The notes under the pieces: model-generated
Told to the model about the DNA's origin: nothing
The model's database searches: none
What the model saw: the letters and a program-made list of their open reading frames with translations, nothing else
Part shown: positions 42,029 to 50,225 of the stretch, one piece after another
How positions within the stretch are numbered: the stretch's first letter is position 1
Layout: every line of letters starts with the position of its first letter
Assembly (NCBI RefSeq): GCF_003148805.1
Contig: NZ_QGGX01000001.1
Span: 1 to 64,000, forward strand
Direction of reading: 5' to 3'
DNA length: 64,000 nt
Origin: Aminobacter sp. AP02
Lineage (GTDB): Bacteria; Pseudomonadota; Alphaproteobacteria; Rhizobiales; Rhizobiaceae
Made by a program: the position numbers and the translations under genes

Positions 42029-43078
42029 TTACTTGCCGGCCAGCAGCTTTTCAAACAGGGCCTGGTCGTAGGACGAGTAGATGTAGCCATCGGCGGGGAA
42101 GTCGGCTGCGCGCGCCAAGTAGTCGCCGATGTTGGAGTTGTCGATCACCGGAAGCGGGATCTTCACGAAGGCGGGCACATCCTTGCCTTCCAATGCCTGA
42201 ACCGACAGCCAGGTAGCGAATGCACCAAGCCAGTTGGGCTGCATGGTCGCCCAACCCTTCAGATCCTTTTCCTTCCACAGTTCAAGGAACTGGCGGGCGT
42301 TTTCGCCGGTGATCGGCACCTGCGCGCGGCCCTGCTTGTCGAGGGCGAGCACTGCACCGGCCGACAAAGCGCCGCCGAGCGACAGGATGCCGTCGATCTC
42401 AGGGTTGGCAAACAACAGGCTGGTGACGGCTTCCTGCGCCGGGGCGACGTTGTAGGCAGTGTTGGTCTCGGCCAAAATCTTCACGTCGGGGTTGGCTTCA
42501 AGCACTGGTGTCGCGCCCTTGCGGCGGTCGTCGCTGACCGAAACGCCGGCCGGGCCGTTGAGCACGAGGATGTTGCCCTTGCCGCCCATCTGCTCGACCA
42601 GAAACTTGGCGGCCTGCTCGCCCCACTGGGCCGAATCCGTGTTGACCTTGGCGGTAACCTGATCGGTGTCGACGAGGCTGTCGAAATTGATGATGGCGAT
42701 GCCCTTGGCGCAGGCATCGGCCAGCACGCGCGCGGGCGCGGTCGAGGATCCGGCGATGAGGATGATCGCATCGACGTCGGAATCAATCATCGACTGGATC
42801 TGCTGGATCTGGACGTTGGCATCACCTTGCGCATCGGTGACCACGAGCTTGTCGACCAGGCCCTGCTTTTTCAGCTCTTCGACCTGGGCTTCGAGCGTGC
42901 CCTGGGTCTGCTTCATCCAGGTCGGCACGGAATAGATGTTGGCCCACCCGATCGTGTACGGCGCCTTGCGGTCTCCCTTGATGCAGTTGGCGGCGGCCTG
43001 AGCCTGCGACACAGCACCGAAGCTCAAGGCAAGACCCAGCCCTAGGGCGCTGGCGGATGCAAATAGCGACAGTTTCAT
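42029..43078 (-). CDS. Sugar-type ABC binding protein
   Basis: The 349-residue protein has a signal peptide (MKLSLFASASALGLGLALSF, ending about AQAA) and a type-I binding fold. RKAPYTIGWANIYSVPTWMK, DVDAIILIAGSSTAPARVLA, NILVLNGPAGVSVSDDRRKG and ILSLGGALSAGAVLALDKQG mark it. It is the first gene of a four-gene import operon. The start is ATG 43078 with GAGGGAGAGAG upstream. The ligand could be a sugar, an amino sugar derivative or another polyol; the enzymes at 33621-38593 suggest an N-acylated or lactonised compound. Confidence 0.88.
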   Translation of the reverse strand: MKLSLFASASALGLGLALSFGAVSQAQAAANCIKGDRKAPYTIGWANIYSVPTWMKQTQGTLEAQVEELKKQGLVDKLVVTDAQGDANVQIQQIQSMIDSDVDAIILIAGSSTAPARVLADACAKGIAIINFDSLVDTDQVTAKVNTDSAQWGEQAAKFLVEQMGGKGNILVLNGPAGVSVSDDRRKGATPVLEANPDVKILAETNTAYNVAPAQEAVTSLLFANPEIDGILSLGGALSAGAVLALDKQGRAQVPITGENARQFLELWKEKDLKGWATMQPNWLGAFATWLSVQALEGKDVPAFVKIPLPVIDNSNIGDYLARAADFPADGYIYSSYDQALFEKLLAGK

Positions 43079-43880
43079 TGTTCTCTCTCCCTCCAAAGAT
43101 TGTGCCTTGGGGCACCTCCAAACACAGCTCCGCCTCTCGGTTTCCGCGTTGCGGAAGCCGCCGGTTTAGTTGCCTGGTCAGGTTGCTCTAAGACTTCTTG
43201 TGTCTGCTATATTGGACAGTATTACCATATAGTGGACAGTGACGTATGTTACGCACAGCTTTGAATAACTTTCAAGCTACTTGGAGCGCCGCTTCGACAA
43301 AATCGGATGCTTTGGTGCAAAATGGGACTGGACGCGTTTGCACCTGGCCAGATGCACGACAGCGATCGTTCGAACCAAGCCACGCATCTCTACCTGAGGA
43401 GTTTCGCGCCGCAGGTGATCCGTATGCGCCGGGGCTCCACATTGCGCGGTGTCGTGAGGCGTGCGGCCCTGCCTGGTTTCAGGGGCGTGCCACGTGCGTC
43501 CACGCGGACGTCGTCTTCGGCCTTGGGCTCATCTTTTAGCTCGGTCCCCAGAACCTCGCTCTCATCCAGCGGGCGTGACGCGCACCCATCCATTTGCGGT
43601 TGCCTCTACCGGCTACGTGTCAGAAATTGCCTTCGTGATCATACTCTGGAGCACGGTACTTTTTGCGGCTGGGCAATTCGGATATCGAGCGTCCTTTCTC
43701 GAAGACTTCGTCGACCGCTCCGAAGCTCCCAAGTTCCGGCGGTGGCAGGCTAACTCTTTCGAATGTCACCCGGAAATTTGACCAGACAAGTCGGAGAGGA
43801 TTTTCCCGCCGTCTCGAAATTCGTGAATACTTCTTGCTATGCGTGACATATAACAAGGCACGTGCAGTGGAAGAACAGCG
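43079..43880. promoter_or_regulatory. Divergent intergenic region upstream of the sugar ABC operon
   Basis: About 800 bp lie between the binding-protein gene and the IclR gene. The part 43246-43800 contains only short frames of unlikely composition on both strands. The one clear regulatory feature is the direct repeat at 43207-43240. Two promoters are expected, one leftward for the import operon and one rightward for the IclR gene. Confidence 0.45.
43207..43240. promoter_or_regulatory. Putative operator: paired tatattggacagt repeats
   Basis: The bases tatattggacagt (43208-43220) and tatagtggacagt (43228-43240) are direct repeats 20 bp apart, about two helical turns. They lie about 130-160 bp upstream of the binding-protein gene, in leftward orientation reading actgtccaNtata. 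Spacing and location suggest cooperative regulator binding, possibly by the adjacent IclR protein. Confidence 0.55.
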
Positions 43881-44645
43881 ATGAGACGGTCGAACCAAGA
43901 CAGTGACGACGAGCAGGGATCCTCGTCAACGGTAAAAAGCGTTGAAGTCGCGGTACAGATTCTCGATGCGCTGGCCGATGCTCCGGGACCGGTGCGCGTG
44001 ACCGAGCTTGCGCGTTCCTTGGACATGACCAAGGCCAGGGTTTCCAGGCATCTGCAGACGCTGACCCGGCTCGGTCTTGTCGACCACGCCAGGGAAGGCG
44101 AAGGCTATGTCTTCGGCCGCAAGCTGTTCAAGTTCGGTCGCGCGGCGGTCTATCGCAGCAATGTCGTGGAGATCGGGCGGCCATATCTCAACGAATTGTG
44201 CGCGCAGACCGGGCATACGGCTTTGCTGACCACGCCGATCAAGGGCGGCGCGATGGTCGTGCACGCTGTGCCAAATCCATTCGAGCCCGGTATCATGGTA
44301 CAACCCGGCATGGTGCTGAGCCTGCCCGGATCGCCGGCCGCCAGGCTGTTTTACTATTTCGAAAACAAGAAGCCGGTGCCGCCCCGGGTCGTCGAGAACT
44401 TGTCGGCATATGGCGTCGATTTCGAAACCGACACGCGCGGCAACGGGCTCGGTGGCATTGCCGCTCCGATCTTCGAGGCCGACGGCCAGATTTGTGCCGC
44501 TCTCGGCGTCATCTTGTCGTCGTCGCTGCTGGTGCCGGAACCCGACGTCCAGTTGCTTGCGACCGTGAGATCGGTCGCAAGCGAGATCCAGAAGCGTTAC
44601 GCTGACGGGGTGAACGCGCCGTTGATGCCGAAACGATCAGGCTGA
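43881..44645 (+). CDS. IclR-family transcriptional regulator
   Basis: The 254-residue protein has an N-terminal winged helix (VKSVEVAVQILDALADAPGP, then VTELARSLDMTKARVSRHLQ) and an IclR effector domain (IGRPYLNELCAQTGHTALLT, then GGIAAPIFEADGQICAALGV). The start is ATG 43881. It is divergent from the sugar ABC operon and convergent with the Rieske oxygenase gene, which ends 50 nt beyond it. IclR proteins often control aromatic and sugar catabolism, so either neighbour could be the target. Confidence 0.9.
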   Translation: MRRSNQDSDDEQGSSSTVKSVEVAVQILDALADAPGPVRVTELARSLDMTKARVSRHLQTLTRLGLVDHAREGEGYVFGRKLFKFGRAAVYRSNVVEIGRPYLNELCAQTGHTALLTTPIKGGAMVVHAVPNPFEPGIMVQPGMVLSLPGSPAARLFYYFENKKPVPPRVVENLSAYGVDFETDTRGNGLGGIAAPIFEADGQICAALGVILSSSLLVPEPDVQLLATVRSVASEIQKRYADGVNAPLMPKRSG

Positions 44646-44695
44646 TCGCCGACGATTTGCCGGCTCGCCACAAGTCGCCGGGAGCCGGCGCTAGA

Positions 44696-45871
44696 TCATG
44701 ACTTGGGGACGACCCGTGAGCCGGCCGCGAGCTCGACCAGCGCCATTGCCGGATCGAAGACCACGCCCAGTGGATCCTTGCCGCTGGCCACGGCGTCGAC
44801 CTGCTGGCGCAGGACACGGCGCAGCATGCCGATGCCCTGGTCGGTTGACGTCAGGTTTTCTTCCGAATGGAAGGTGATCGGCCCCTGGCCGACCTGCGCT
44901 TCGTAGTCCCCCGGAAGCTTCTGGTGTTCCTGTTCGGACAGCTCATGCCAGAGCTTGCCGGCGTATTTCGAGCGGATTCTGGCCAGCGTGCCGGCTTCGC
45001 TGACGCGGCCGACCGAATAGATGCGGAACGAGGCATCGTCCATCGGCAGCACCCAGCCGAGCAGGCTGCACGGGCCGTCGACGGTGGCGACGGGGCTTGC
45101 GACGGCGCGTACTGTGGGTATCACCGCCTCGGTGATGCGCTGGTGCTCGCCGGCTTCGAGATCGCGCAGCTGCAGGCTGGAGACGCCGCGGGGCGTGTAG
45201 TGGAAGGTCACGCGCGGCATCAGGCTCATCTTGGAATTGAACTGATCGCCGCTGAAGGAGCCGTGCAGGATCGGCACGTGGAAGGGATCGAGTACGTTTT
45301 CATAGTGCTGAAGCCAGTTGCAATCGACGATGACCGGACCGCCGCTGCCAATGCTGCTGTCGTCTGTTTCGAGAAACTCGCCGGCTTCGAGCTTCTCGAG
45401 CACATCGTATCTCGGCAGCAGCGGCTTGCGATCGAGCGGGCCCATATAGGCAAAGATCAGGCCGTATTTCTCTTCAATGGGATAATGCGGCTGGCGGACA
45501 TGGCCGCGCGTCTTCGCCCCCATGTCGGGCTCGCAGGGTTGCTCCAGGCAGTTGCCTTCGGTGTCGAATAGCCAGCCGTGGTAGCAGCAGCGAATGCCGG
45601 TCTCCTCTACGCGGCCGTAATAGAGCGAAGCGCCGCGATGGGCGCAGCGCGGGTGCACGAGGCCGGGCCGGCCAGTGCCGTCGCGAAACAGGATGAGCTC
45701 TTCGCCCAGCGCCCTGATCTTCCTCGGCGTGGCGGTTGCGTCCTCCGACAGGCCGACCGGATGCCAGTAGCGGCGAAGCAGCTCGCCCATCGGCGTTCCG
45801 CGCCCCACCTCGGTCAGTTCGGCGAAGTATGTCGGCTTGGGTAACGAATAGGCCGATCCGTCCTTGGTCAT
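44696..45871 (-). CDS. Rieske non-heme iron oxygenase, large subunit
   Basis: The 391-residue protein has an N-terminal Rieske domain with C76-x-H78 and C95-x2-H98 (CAHRGASLYYGRVEE...CCYHGW). The catalytic domain has the mononuclear iron motif in ENVLDPFHVPILHGSF. The layout resembles phthalate 4,5-dioxygenase, vanillate O-demethylase and related one-component-oligomer oxygenases that act on aromatic acids. The reductase gene is 13 nt upstream. The substrate is not deducible. O-demethylation or hydroxylation of an aromatic acid would feed the ring-cleavage operon to the right. Confidence 0.9.
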   Translation of the reverse strand: MTKDGSAYSLPKPTYFAELTEVGRGTPMGELLRRYWHPVGLSEDATATPRKIRALGEELILFRDGTGRPGLVHPRCAHRGASLYYGRVEETGIRCCYHGWLFDTEGNCLEQPCEPDMGAKTRGHVRQPHYPIEEKYGLIFAYMGPLDRKPLLPRYDVLEKLEAGEFLETDDSSIGSGGPVIVDCNWLQHYENVLDPFHVPILHGSFSGDQFNSKMSLMPRVTFHYTPRGVSSLQLRDLEAGEHQRITEAVIPTVRAVASPVATVDGPCSLLGWVLPMDDASFRIYSVGRVSEAGTLARIRSKYAGKLWHELSEQEHQKLPGDYEAQVGQGPITFHSEENLTSTDQGIGMLRRVLRQQVDAVASGKDPLGVVFDPAMALVELAAGSRVVPKS

Positions 45872-45884
45872 TGTGGTTCCTCCC

Positions 45885-46862
45885 CTAGCGGTCGAGCCGC
45901 AGCAGCGCGGTTGTGGCGCGTGAGCAGCAAATCATCATCGTGTTGCCAGCCGCGCGTTCGCCGTCGCTGAGGACCTTGTCGCGATGGTCGGGCACGCCCT
46001 CGAGAACGCTGGTTTCGCAGGTGCCGCAGACGCCGTTGCGGCACGACGAGGGCGCGTGGACCCCGGCCTGTTCGAGTGCGTCGAGAATTGTCTGGTCGGC
46101 GCCGACGTGGATGGAGAGCCCCGATTTGTTCAGGACGACAGTGAAGCCGCCGTCATCGGCGGCTGGGACAGTCGGCGTGAAAGATTCGTAGTGCACGGTC
46201 GAGGAATCGCGGGATGACGTGGCGACCATGAACGCATCCAGCATTGGCGCTGGTCCGCAACAGTAAAGCTGCACGTTTGGCGCTGCCTGGGCGACAATCC
46301 GCTCGATATCGAGCAGGCGATCGCTTTCGCTGTCGACATGCAGGTGGACATTGTCGCCGAGAGCCGAAAGCTCATCAAGCAGCGCGCATTCGCCGCGCGA
46401 GCGCACTGCATAGTGCAGCGTCCATTCGGTCCCGGCCTCGTGCAGCTGCCGGGCCATGGCCAGCAAAGGCGTGATGCCGATGCCGCCTGCAATCAGGACC
46501 GACGCAGCGGACGTTTGCTCGAGCGCAAAGGTCGAGCGTGGCTGTGATATCCTGATGCGATCGCCGGGCCTGGCGCTCGAATGAAGCCAGCGCGAGCCGC
46601 CACGGGTGGCCCTGTCGAGGGCAACCGCGATGCGGTAGTCAGCGCCATCAGGCAGGCCGATCAGCGAATATTGGCGCACCAACCCATCGGGCAGGTGGAC
46701 ATCGATATGAGCCCCGGCTTCGAATGACGGTAAAGGGCCGCCATTTGTCGGCCGCAGATCATATGAGAGGACCGTTGGTGTTTCGTAGGATATCCGACGG
46801 ACAATCACCTCGATTGTCGCATCGCCATCATGTTGGTGACCGTCGTTCATGTTAGCGGCCAT
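45885..46862 (-). CDS. Phthalate dioxygenase reductase/VanB-type oxidoreductase
   Basis: The 325-residue electron-transfer protein has an FMN-binding barrel (GAHIDVHLPDGLVRQYSLIG), an NAD-binding domain (VLIAGGIGITPLLAMARQLH, then YCCGPAPMLDAFM) and a C-terminal plant-type 2Fe-2S domain. The last carries APSSCRNGVCGTCETSVLEG with a later Cys in MMICCSRA. It passes electrons from NAD(P)H to the oxygenase encoded next. This order of domains is typical of VanB and phthalate dioxygenase reductases. Confidence 0.92.
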   Translation of the reverse strand: MAANMNDGHQHDGDATIEVIVRRISYETPTVLSYDLRPTNGGPLPSFEAGAHIDVHLPDGLVRQYSLIGLPDGADYRIAVALDRATRGGSRWLHSSARPGDRIRISQPRSTFALEQTSAASVLIAGGIGITPLLAMARQLHEAGTEWTLHYAVRSRGECALLDELSALGDNVHLHVDSESDRLLDIERIVAQAAPNVQLYCCGPAPMLDAFMVATSSRDSSTVHYESFTPTVPAADDGGFTVVLNKSGLSIHVGADQTILDALEQAGVHAPSSCRNGVCGTCETSVLEGVPDHRDKVLSDGERAAGNTMMICCSRATTALLRLDR

Positions 46863-46925
46863 CCCAAAGCCGTTTGAAGGGAGGCCCGGCCGCGCGTCCG
46901 CGGGATGCCGGGCCTGAGTTAGGGG

Positions 46926-48593
46926 TCAGCCCAGCGGGTTGGCCGGTGGCGTGACGGGCGAGGGCACGAACGGGTGGATCAGCGCCCAGGGGCTCGGCAT
47001 CTCGCTGACCGAGACGGTGATCAGGGCCGGGCCCTTGCTGCCCCTTGCCCGCGTCAGCGCGTCATGCAGTCCCGACGGCGAGTCGACCTTTTCGAACGGC
47101 AGGCCGAAGGCGCTGGCCAGATGGGCAAAGTCTGGGTTGGCGAGCTCGACGGCGAAGGTGTCGCCGAAGGTGCGCTGTTGGATGCGGCGAACATTGCCAT
47201 AGTGGCCGTCGACGAAGACGACGACTGACATGTTGCAGCCGTCGCGCGCAAGTGTCGCCAGTTCCTGCATGCCCCAGCCGAAACCGCCGTCGCCATTGAG
47301 CGAAACCACGCGCCGGCTCGGATTGCCGTGCGCCGCGCCGAGCGCAGTGTTGAAGCCGTAGCCCAGCGTGCCCTGATAGCCGGGGGTGACGTAGGAGTTG
47401 GCGGCGTGGACGGGGAAGGCGATGTTGGAGAAGTAGCCTACCTGGGTCAGCTCGCTGACCAGGATGTCGTCATTTGCCATGCTGGAACGGATGGCCCTGA
47501 CATAGTCGGTCTGCGGCTGGATCGCGTCGGTCTGCGATGCCGACCAGGCCTTGACCTTGCCGATCTTGTCGGCCGAAGAGCTGCGTGTTTCGGCAGGCAG
47601 CGCTGCGAGCAGCGCTTCGGCGGCGGTAGACGCGTCTGAGAGCACCAGGCAGCCCGGTGCGCGCGGTGCACCGGCAGCACCAGCGTCGACATTGACATAG
47701 ACGTACTTGGTCTTGTCGCTCGCATGGGTCGGCTTGGCGATACCGTCGATGAACCGGGTCCCGACGGCGACGATGACGTCTGCATGGGGGAAGACGGCGC
47801 GGCCGCCGAGCGAGGTCAGAGCCAGCGGGTGGTTGTCGTCGAGCATGCCGCGCGCGCCGTCGGTCATGACGACCGGTGCCTGCAGTCGCTCGGCCAGCGC
47901 CTGGATAGCCTTGCCGGCGCCAGATGCGGCAGCACCGCCGCCGATCTGGATGACCGGGAATTTCGCCTGCGCCAGGATGGCCGCAGCCGCCTTGACGGCA
48001 TCGGCCTGTGGTTCGAGACGGCTGAATTCGGCGCGGGCCAGAATCTTGGTCACGCCCTTGGCCTGCAGCACGTCAGGCGGCAGCTCGATGGCGACCGGGC
48101 GCGGATGGCCCGAGCGCAGCTGCACGAAGGCTTCGTGTACGAGCGCCGGGACATCCTCGGGGCGGTGGGCGATGCCGTGCCACTTGGTCAGCGACTTCAG
48201 GATGCCGCTCTGATCCGGGATCTCGTGCAGCATGCCATGCTTCTGGCCGATCAGCGTCGAGGGAATCTGACCGGATATGCAAAGTACACGCGACGAGCAC
48301 GCATAGGCGGTGGCGAGGCCGGACAGCGCGTTGAGCACGCCGGGGCCGGGCACCACCATGAACACGCCCTCGCGGCCGGTGGTGCGGGCATAACCATCGG
48401 CCATGTAGGACGTCGCCTGCTCATGGCGCGGCATGATGTAGCGAATGCGGTCGGGCTGGCTGCGGATCGCGTCCACCGCCCAGTCGAGCTGAATGCCGGG
48501 AATGCCGAAGATGTCGGTCACACCTTCTTCGAGGAGCTGCGCGACCAGCGCCTGTCCTCCGGTCAGCTCCATAGGTTCGTACTTCCCGCTCAC
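46926..48593 (-). CDS. ThDP-dependent decarboxylase/acetolactate synthase-like enzyme
   Basis: The protein of about 555 residues has the three-domain ThDP fold. The activating Glu is in IMPRHEQATSYMADGYART, and the cofactor Mg motif is GDGGFGWGMQELATLARDGC ... VDGHYGN. FGIPGIQLDWAVDAI replaces the usual FGVPG lining of acetolactate synthases. It may decarboxylate a 2-oxo acid such as an arylpyruvate or benzoylformate, consistent with a divergent aromatic aminotransferase and a distal aldehyde dehydrogenase. GTG 48593 has GGAGAAG seven bases upstream; ATG 48572 is an alternative. The substrate remains inferred. Confidence 0.82.
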   Translation of the reverse strand: MSGKYEPMELTGGQALVAQLLEEGVTDIFGIPGIQLDWAVDAIRSQPDRIRYIMPRHEQATSYMADGYARTTGREGVFMVVPGPGVLNALSGLATAYACSSRVLCISGQIPSTLIGQKHGMLHEIPDQSGILKSLTKWHGIAHRPEDVPALVHEAFVQLRSGHPRPVAIELPPDVLQAKGVTKILARAEFSRLEPQADAVKAAAAILAQAKFPVIQIGGGAAASGAGKAIQALAERLQAPVVMTDGARGMLDDNHPLALTSLGGRAVFPHADVIVAVGTRFIDGIAKPTHASDKTKYVYVNVDAGAAGAPRAPGCLVLSDASTAAEALLAALPAETRSSSADKIGKVKAWSASQTDAIQPQTDYVRAIRSSMANDDILVSELTQVGYFSNIAFPVHAANSYVTPGYQGTLGYGFNTALGAAHGNPSRRVVSLNGDGGFGWGMQELATLARDGCNMSVVVFVDGHYGNVRRIQQRTFGDTFAVELANPDFAHLASAFGLPFEKVDSPSGLHDALTRARGSKGPALITVSVSEMPSPWALIHPFVPSPVTPPANPLG

Positions 48594-48704
48594 GCTACTC
48601 TTCTCCGGTTGGTTTCGACCCCGAGGCCAGGTCAGTCCCAAGGGCATTTGCCAGCCCAGGAGCGTCCCAAAAACCCTGCTCGTCGTCACATGAAATGTAA
48701 AGTC

Positions 48705-48897
48705 GTCTCATAATGCGTTACATCGTCTCGCTAGTCAACGACAAAACGAGACGTCGGATCTCAAGCGGAGGCCGGGTCGGGTTACCCATCGTGTGAGCCT
48801 TCGAAAAATGCTAGAGGACGCGCGCCGCAAGCGGTCCACCCGGCGAGTCCGAGTTGACCACGTTCAAAATACGCGATAAAGTCTCATAATACGAGAC
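48705..48897. promoter_or_regulatory. Divergent promoter with a cluster of GTCTC motifs
   Basis: The divergent region holds gtctcataatgcg (48705-48717), cgtctcg (48724-48730), cgagacg (48747-48753) and gtctcataatacgagac (48881-48897), the last with gtctc/gagac arms. A ttgacc at 48854 could be the -35 of the aminotransferase promoter. Motif copies lie at both promoter ends, suggesting one regulator controls both directions. No regulator gene is immediately adjacent. Confidence 0.55.
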
Positions 48898-48909
48898 AAT
48901 GAGGGTGTC

Positions 48910-50094
48910 ATGTTTTCCAATCTCGCCACGCCGACGGCCGATCCGCTGCTCGGGATGATGCAGCAGTTTCGCGACGATCCGAGTGCCGACAAGGTCGATC
49001 TCGGCATCGGCATCTACAAGGACGGCCAGGGCAATGCGCCGGTGCTGGCAACGGTCAAGCAGGCCGAAGCCTTCCTGGTGGAGAGCCAGAAGTCGAAGAC
49101 CTACGTCTCTTCGGCTGGCAATGAGGATTACAACCGGCTGACCCGGGAGCTCATTTTCGGCTCCAATGCCGGCCTGATTGCGCGCTCGCAGGCGATCCAG
49201 ACGCCGGGCGGCACCGGCGCATTGCGCGTCGCCGGCGACTTCGCCCAGCGACTGAAGCCAGGATGCAGGGTCTTCCTGCCAACCCCGACCTGGCCGAACC
49301 ATCCTTCGCTGCTGGCTGCGGCTGGTCTCGAGGTGGTCAGCTACCCCTATTACGACGTCGCTTCCGGCACGCTGCAGTTCGACAAGATGATGGACGCGCT
49401 GCGCGCCGCTGGCCCGGGCGACCTGGTGCTGCTGCATGGCTGCTGCCACAATCCTGGCGGTGCCGATCCGAGCCTGGCGCAGTGGGCCGAGATTGCCGAG
49501 CTGCTCGCTTCGACCGGCGCGATGCCGCTGATCGATCTGGCCTATCTCGGCTTCGGCGACGGGCTGGACCAGGATGCCGCCGGTGTCCGCCTGCTGGCCG
49601 AGCGCGTGCCGGAAATGCTGATCGCCAGCTCCTATTCGAAGAATTTTGCCGTCTACCGCGAGCGTGTCGGCGCGCTGACTCTGGTGGCCAAGGACGAAGC
49701 CACCGCCAGCCGCGCGCATGGTCACCTGCTGCCGGTCGTGCGCACCAACTACTCGATGCCGCCGGATCACGGCGCCTCGGTCGTCGCGCACATTCTCGGC
49801 AATACGGCGCTGCGCAAGAGCTGGGAAGGCGAAGTCGCCGAAATGCGCGGGCGCATCAACGGCATGCGCACCAAGCTGGTCGCGGCACTTGCCGGCCGTA
49901 CGACGCGCAACTTCGGCTTCCTTGGCGAGCAGCGCGGCATGTTTGCCATGCTCGGTATCACGCCAGCCGACGCCGAGCGGATGAAGGTCGAGCACCATGT
50001 CCACATCACCAGCTCCGGCCGCGTCAACGTTGCCGGCTTGACCGACAGCAATGTCGCTCATGTCGCAAACGCCATCGTGGCGGTCTGCGGCTAA
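48910..50094 (+). CDS. Aromatic/aspartate aminotransferase (class I)
   Basis: The 394-residue fold-I PLP enzyme of the TyrB/AspC group opens MFSNLATPTADPLLGMMQQF. VDLGIGIYKDGQGNAPVLAT, LHGCCHNPGGADPSLAQWAE (PLP contacts), PLIDLAYLGFGDGL and the Schiff-base Lys in ASSYSKNFAVYRERVGAL follow. Arg substrate contacts are near the C-terminus. It should interconvert an aromatic or acidic amino acid with its 2-oxo acid. It is divergent from the ThDP enzyme, which could act on that 2-oxo acid. A strong terminator follows. Confidence 0.9.
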   Translation: MFSNLATPTADPLLGMMQQFRDDPSADKVDLGIGIYKDGQGNAPVLATVKQAEAFLVESQKSKTYVSSAGNEDYNRLTRELIFGSNAGLIARSQAIQTPGGTGALRVAGDFAQRLKPGCRVFLPTPTWPNHPSLLAAAGLEVVSYPYYDVASGTLQFDKMMDALRAAGPGDLVLLHGCCHNPGGADPSLAQWAEIAELLASTGAMPLIDLAYLGFGDGLDQDAAGVRLLAERVPEMLIASSYSKNFAVYRERVGALTLVAKDEATASRAHGHLLPVVRTNYSMPPDHGASVVAHILGNTALRKSWEGEVAEMRGRINGMRTKLVAALAGRTTRNFGFLGEQRGMFAMLGITPADAERMKVEHHVHITSSGRVNVAGLTDSNVAHVANAIVAVCG

Positions 50095-50132
50095 ATTCTT
50101 CCGCTGGCTTTTACCGGCGTGGACAAAAGAAC

Positions 50133-50168
50133 AGGGCGGCGCTCCAGTGGAGCGCCGCCCTTCATTTT
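50133..50168 (+). terminator. Rho-independent terminator after the aminotransferase gene
   Basis: A perfect 13-bp stem (agggcggcgctcc at 50133-50145, ggagcgccgccct at 50149-50161) with a 3-nt loop is followed by tcattttt. It sits between two convergent genes and is the clearest terminator in the window. It may also stop leftward transcription from pobA. Confidence 0.88.
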
Positions 50169-50225
50169 TGCCGCGTTGAAGAAAAGATCCGGGACCAGCT
50201 TGCGCTGTCCCGGATCATGCAGGTT

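Noticed and set aside
43246-43781. Several 90-150 codon plus-strand frames before the IclR gene
   Set aside because: They overlap each other in different frames, have Arg/Ser-rich composition, no ribosome-binding sites and no recognisable domain.
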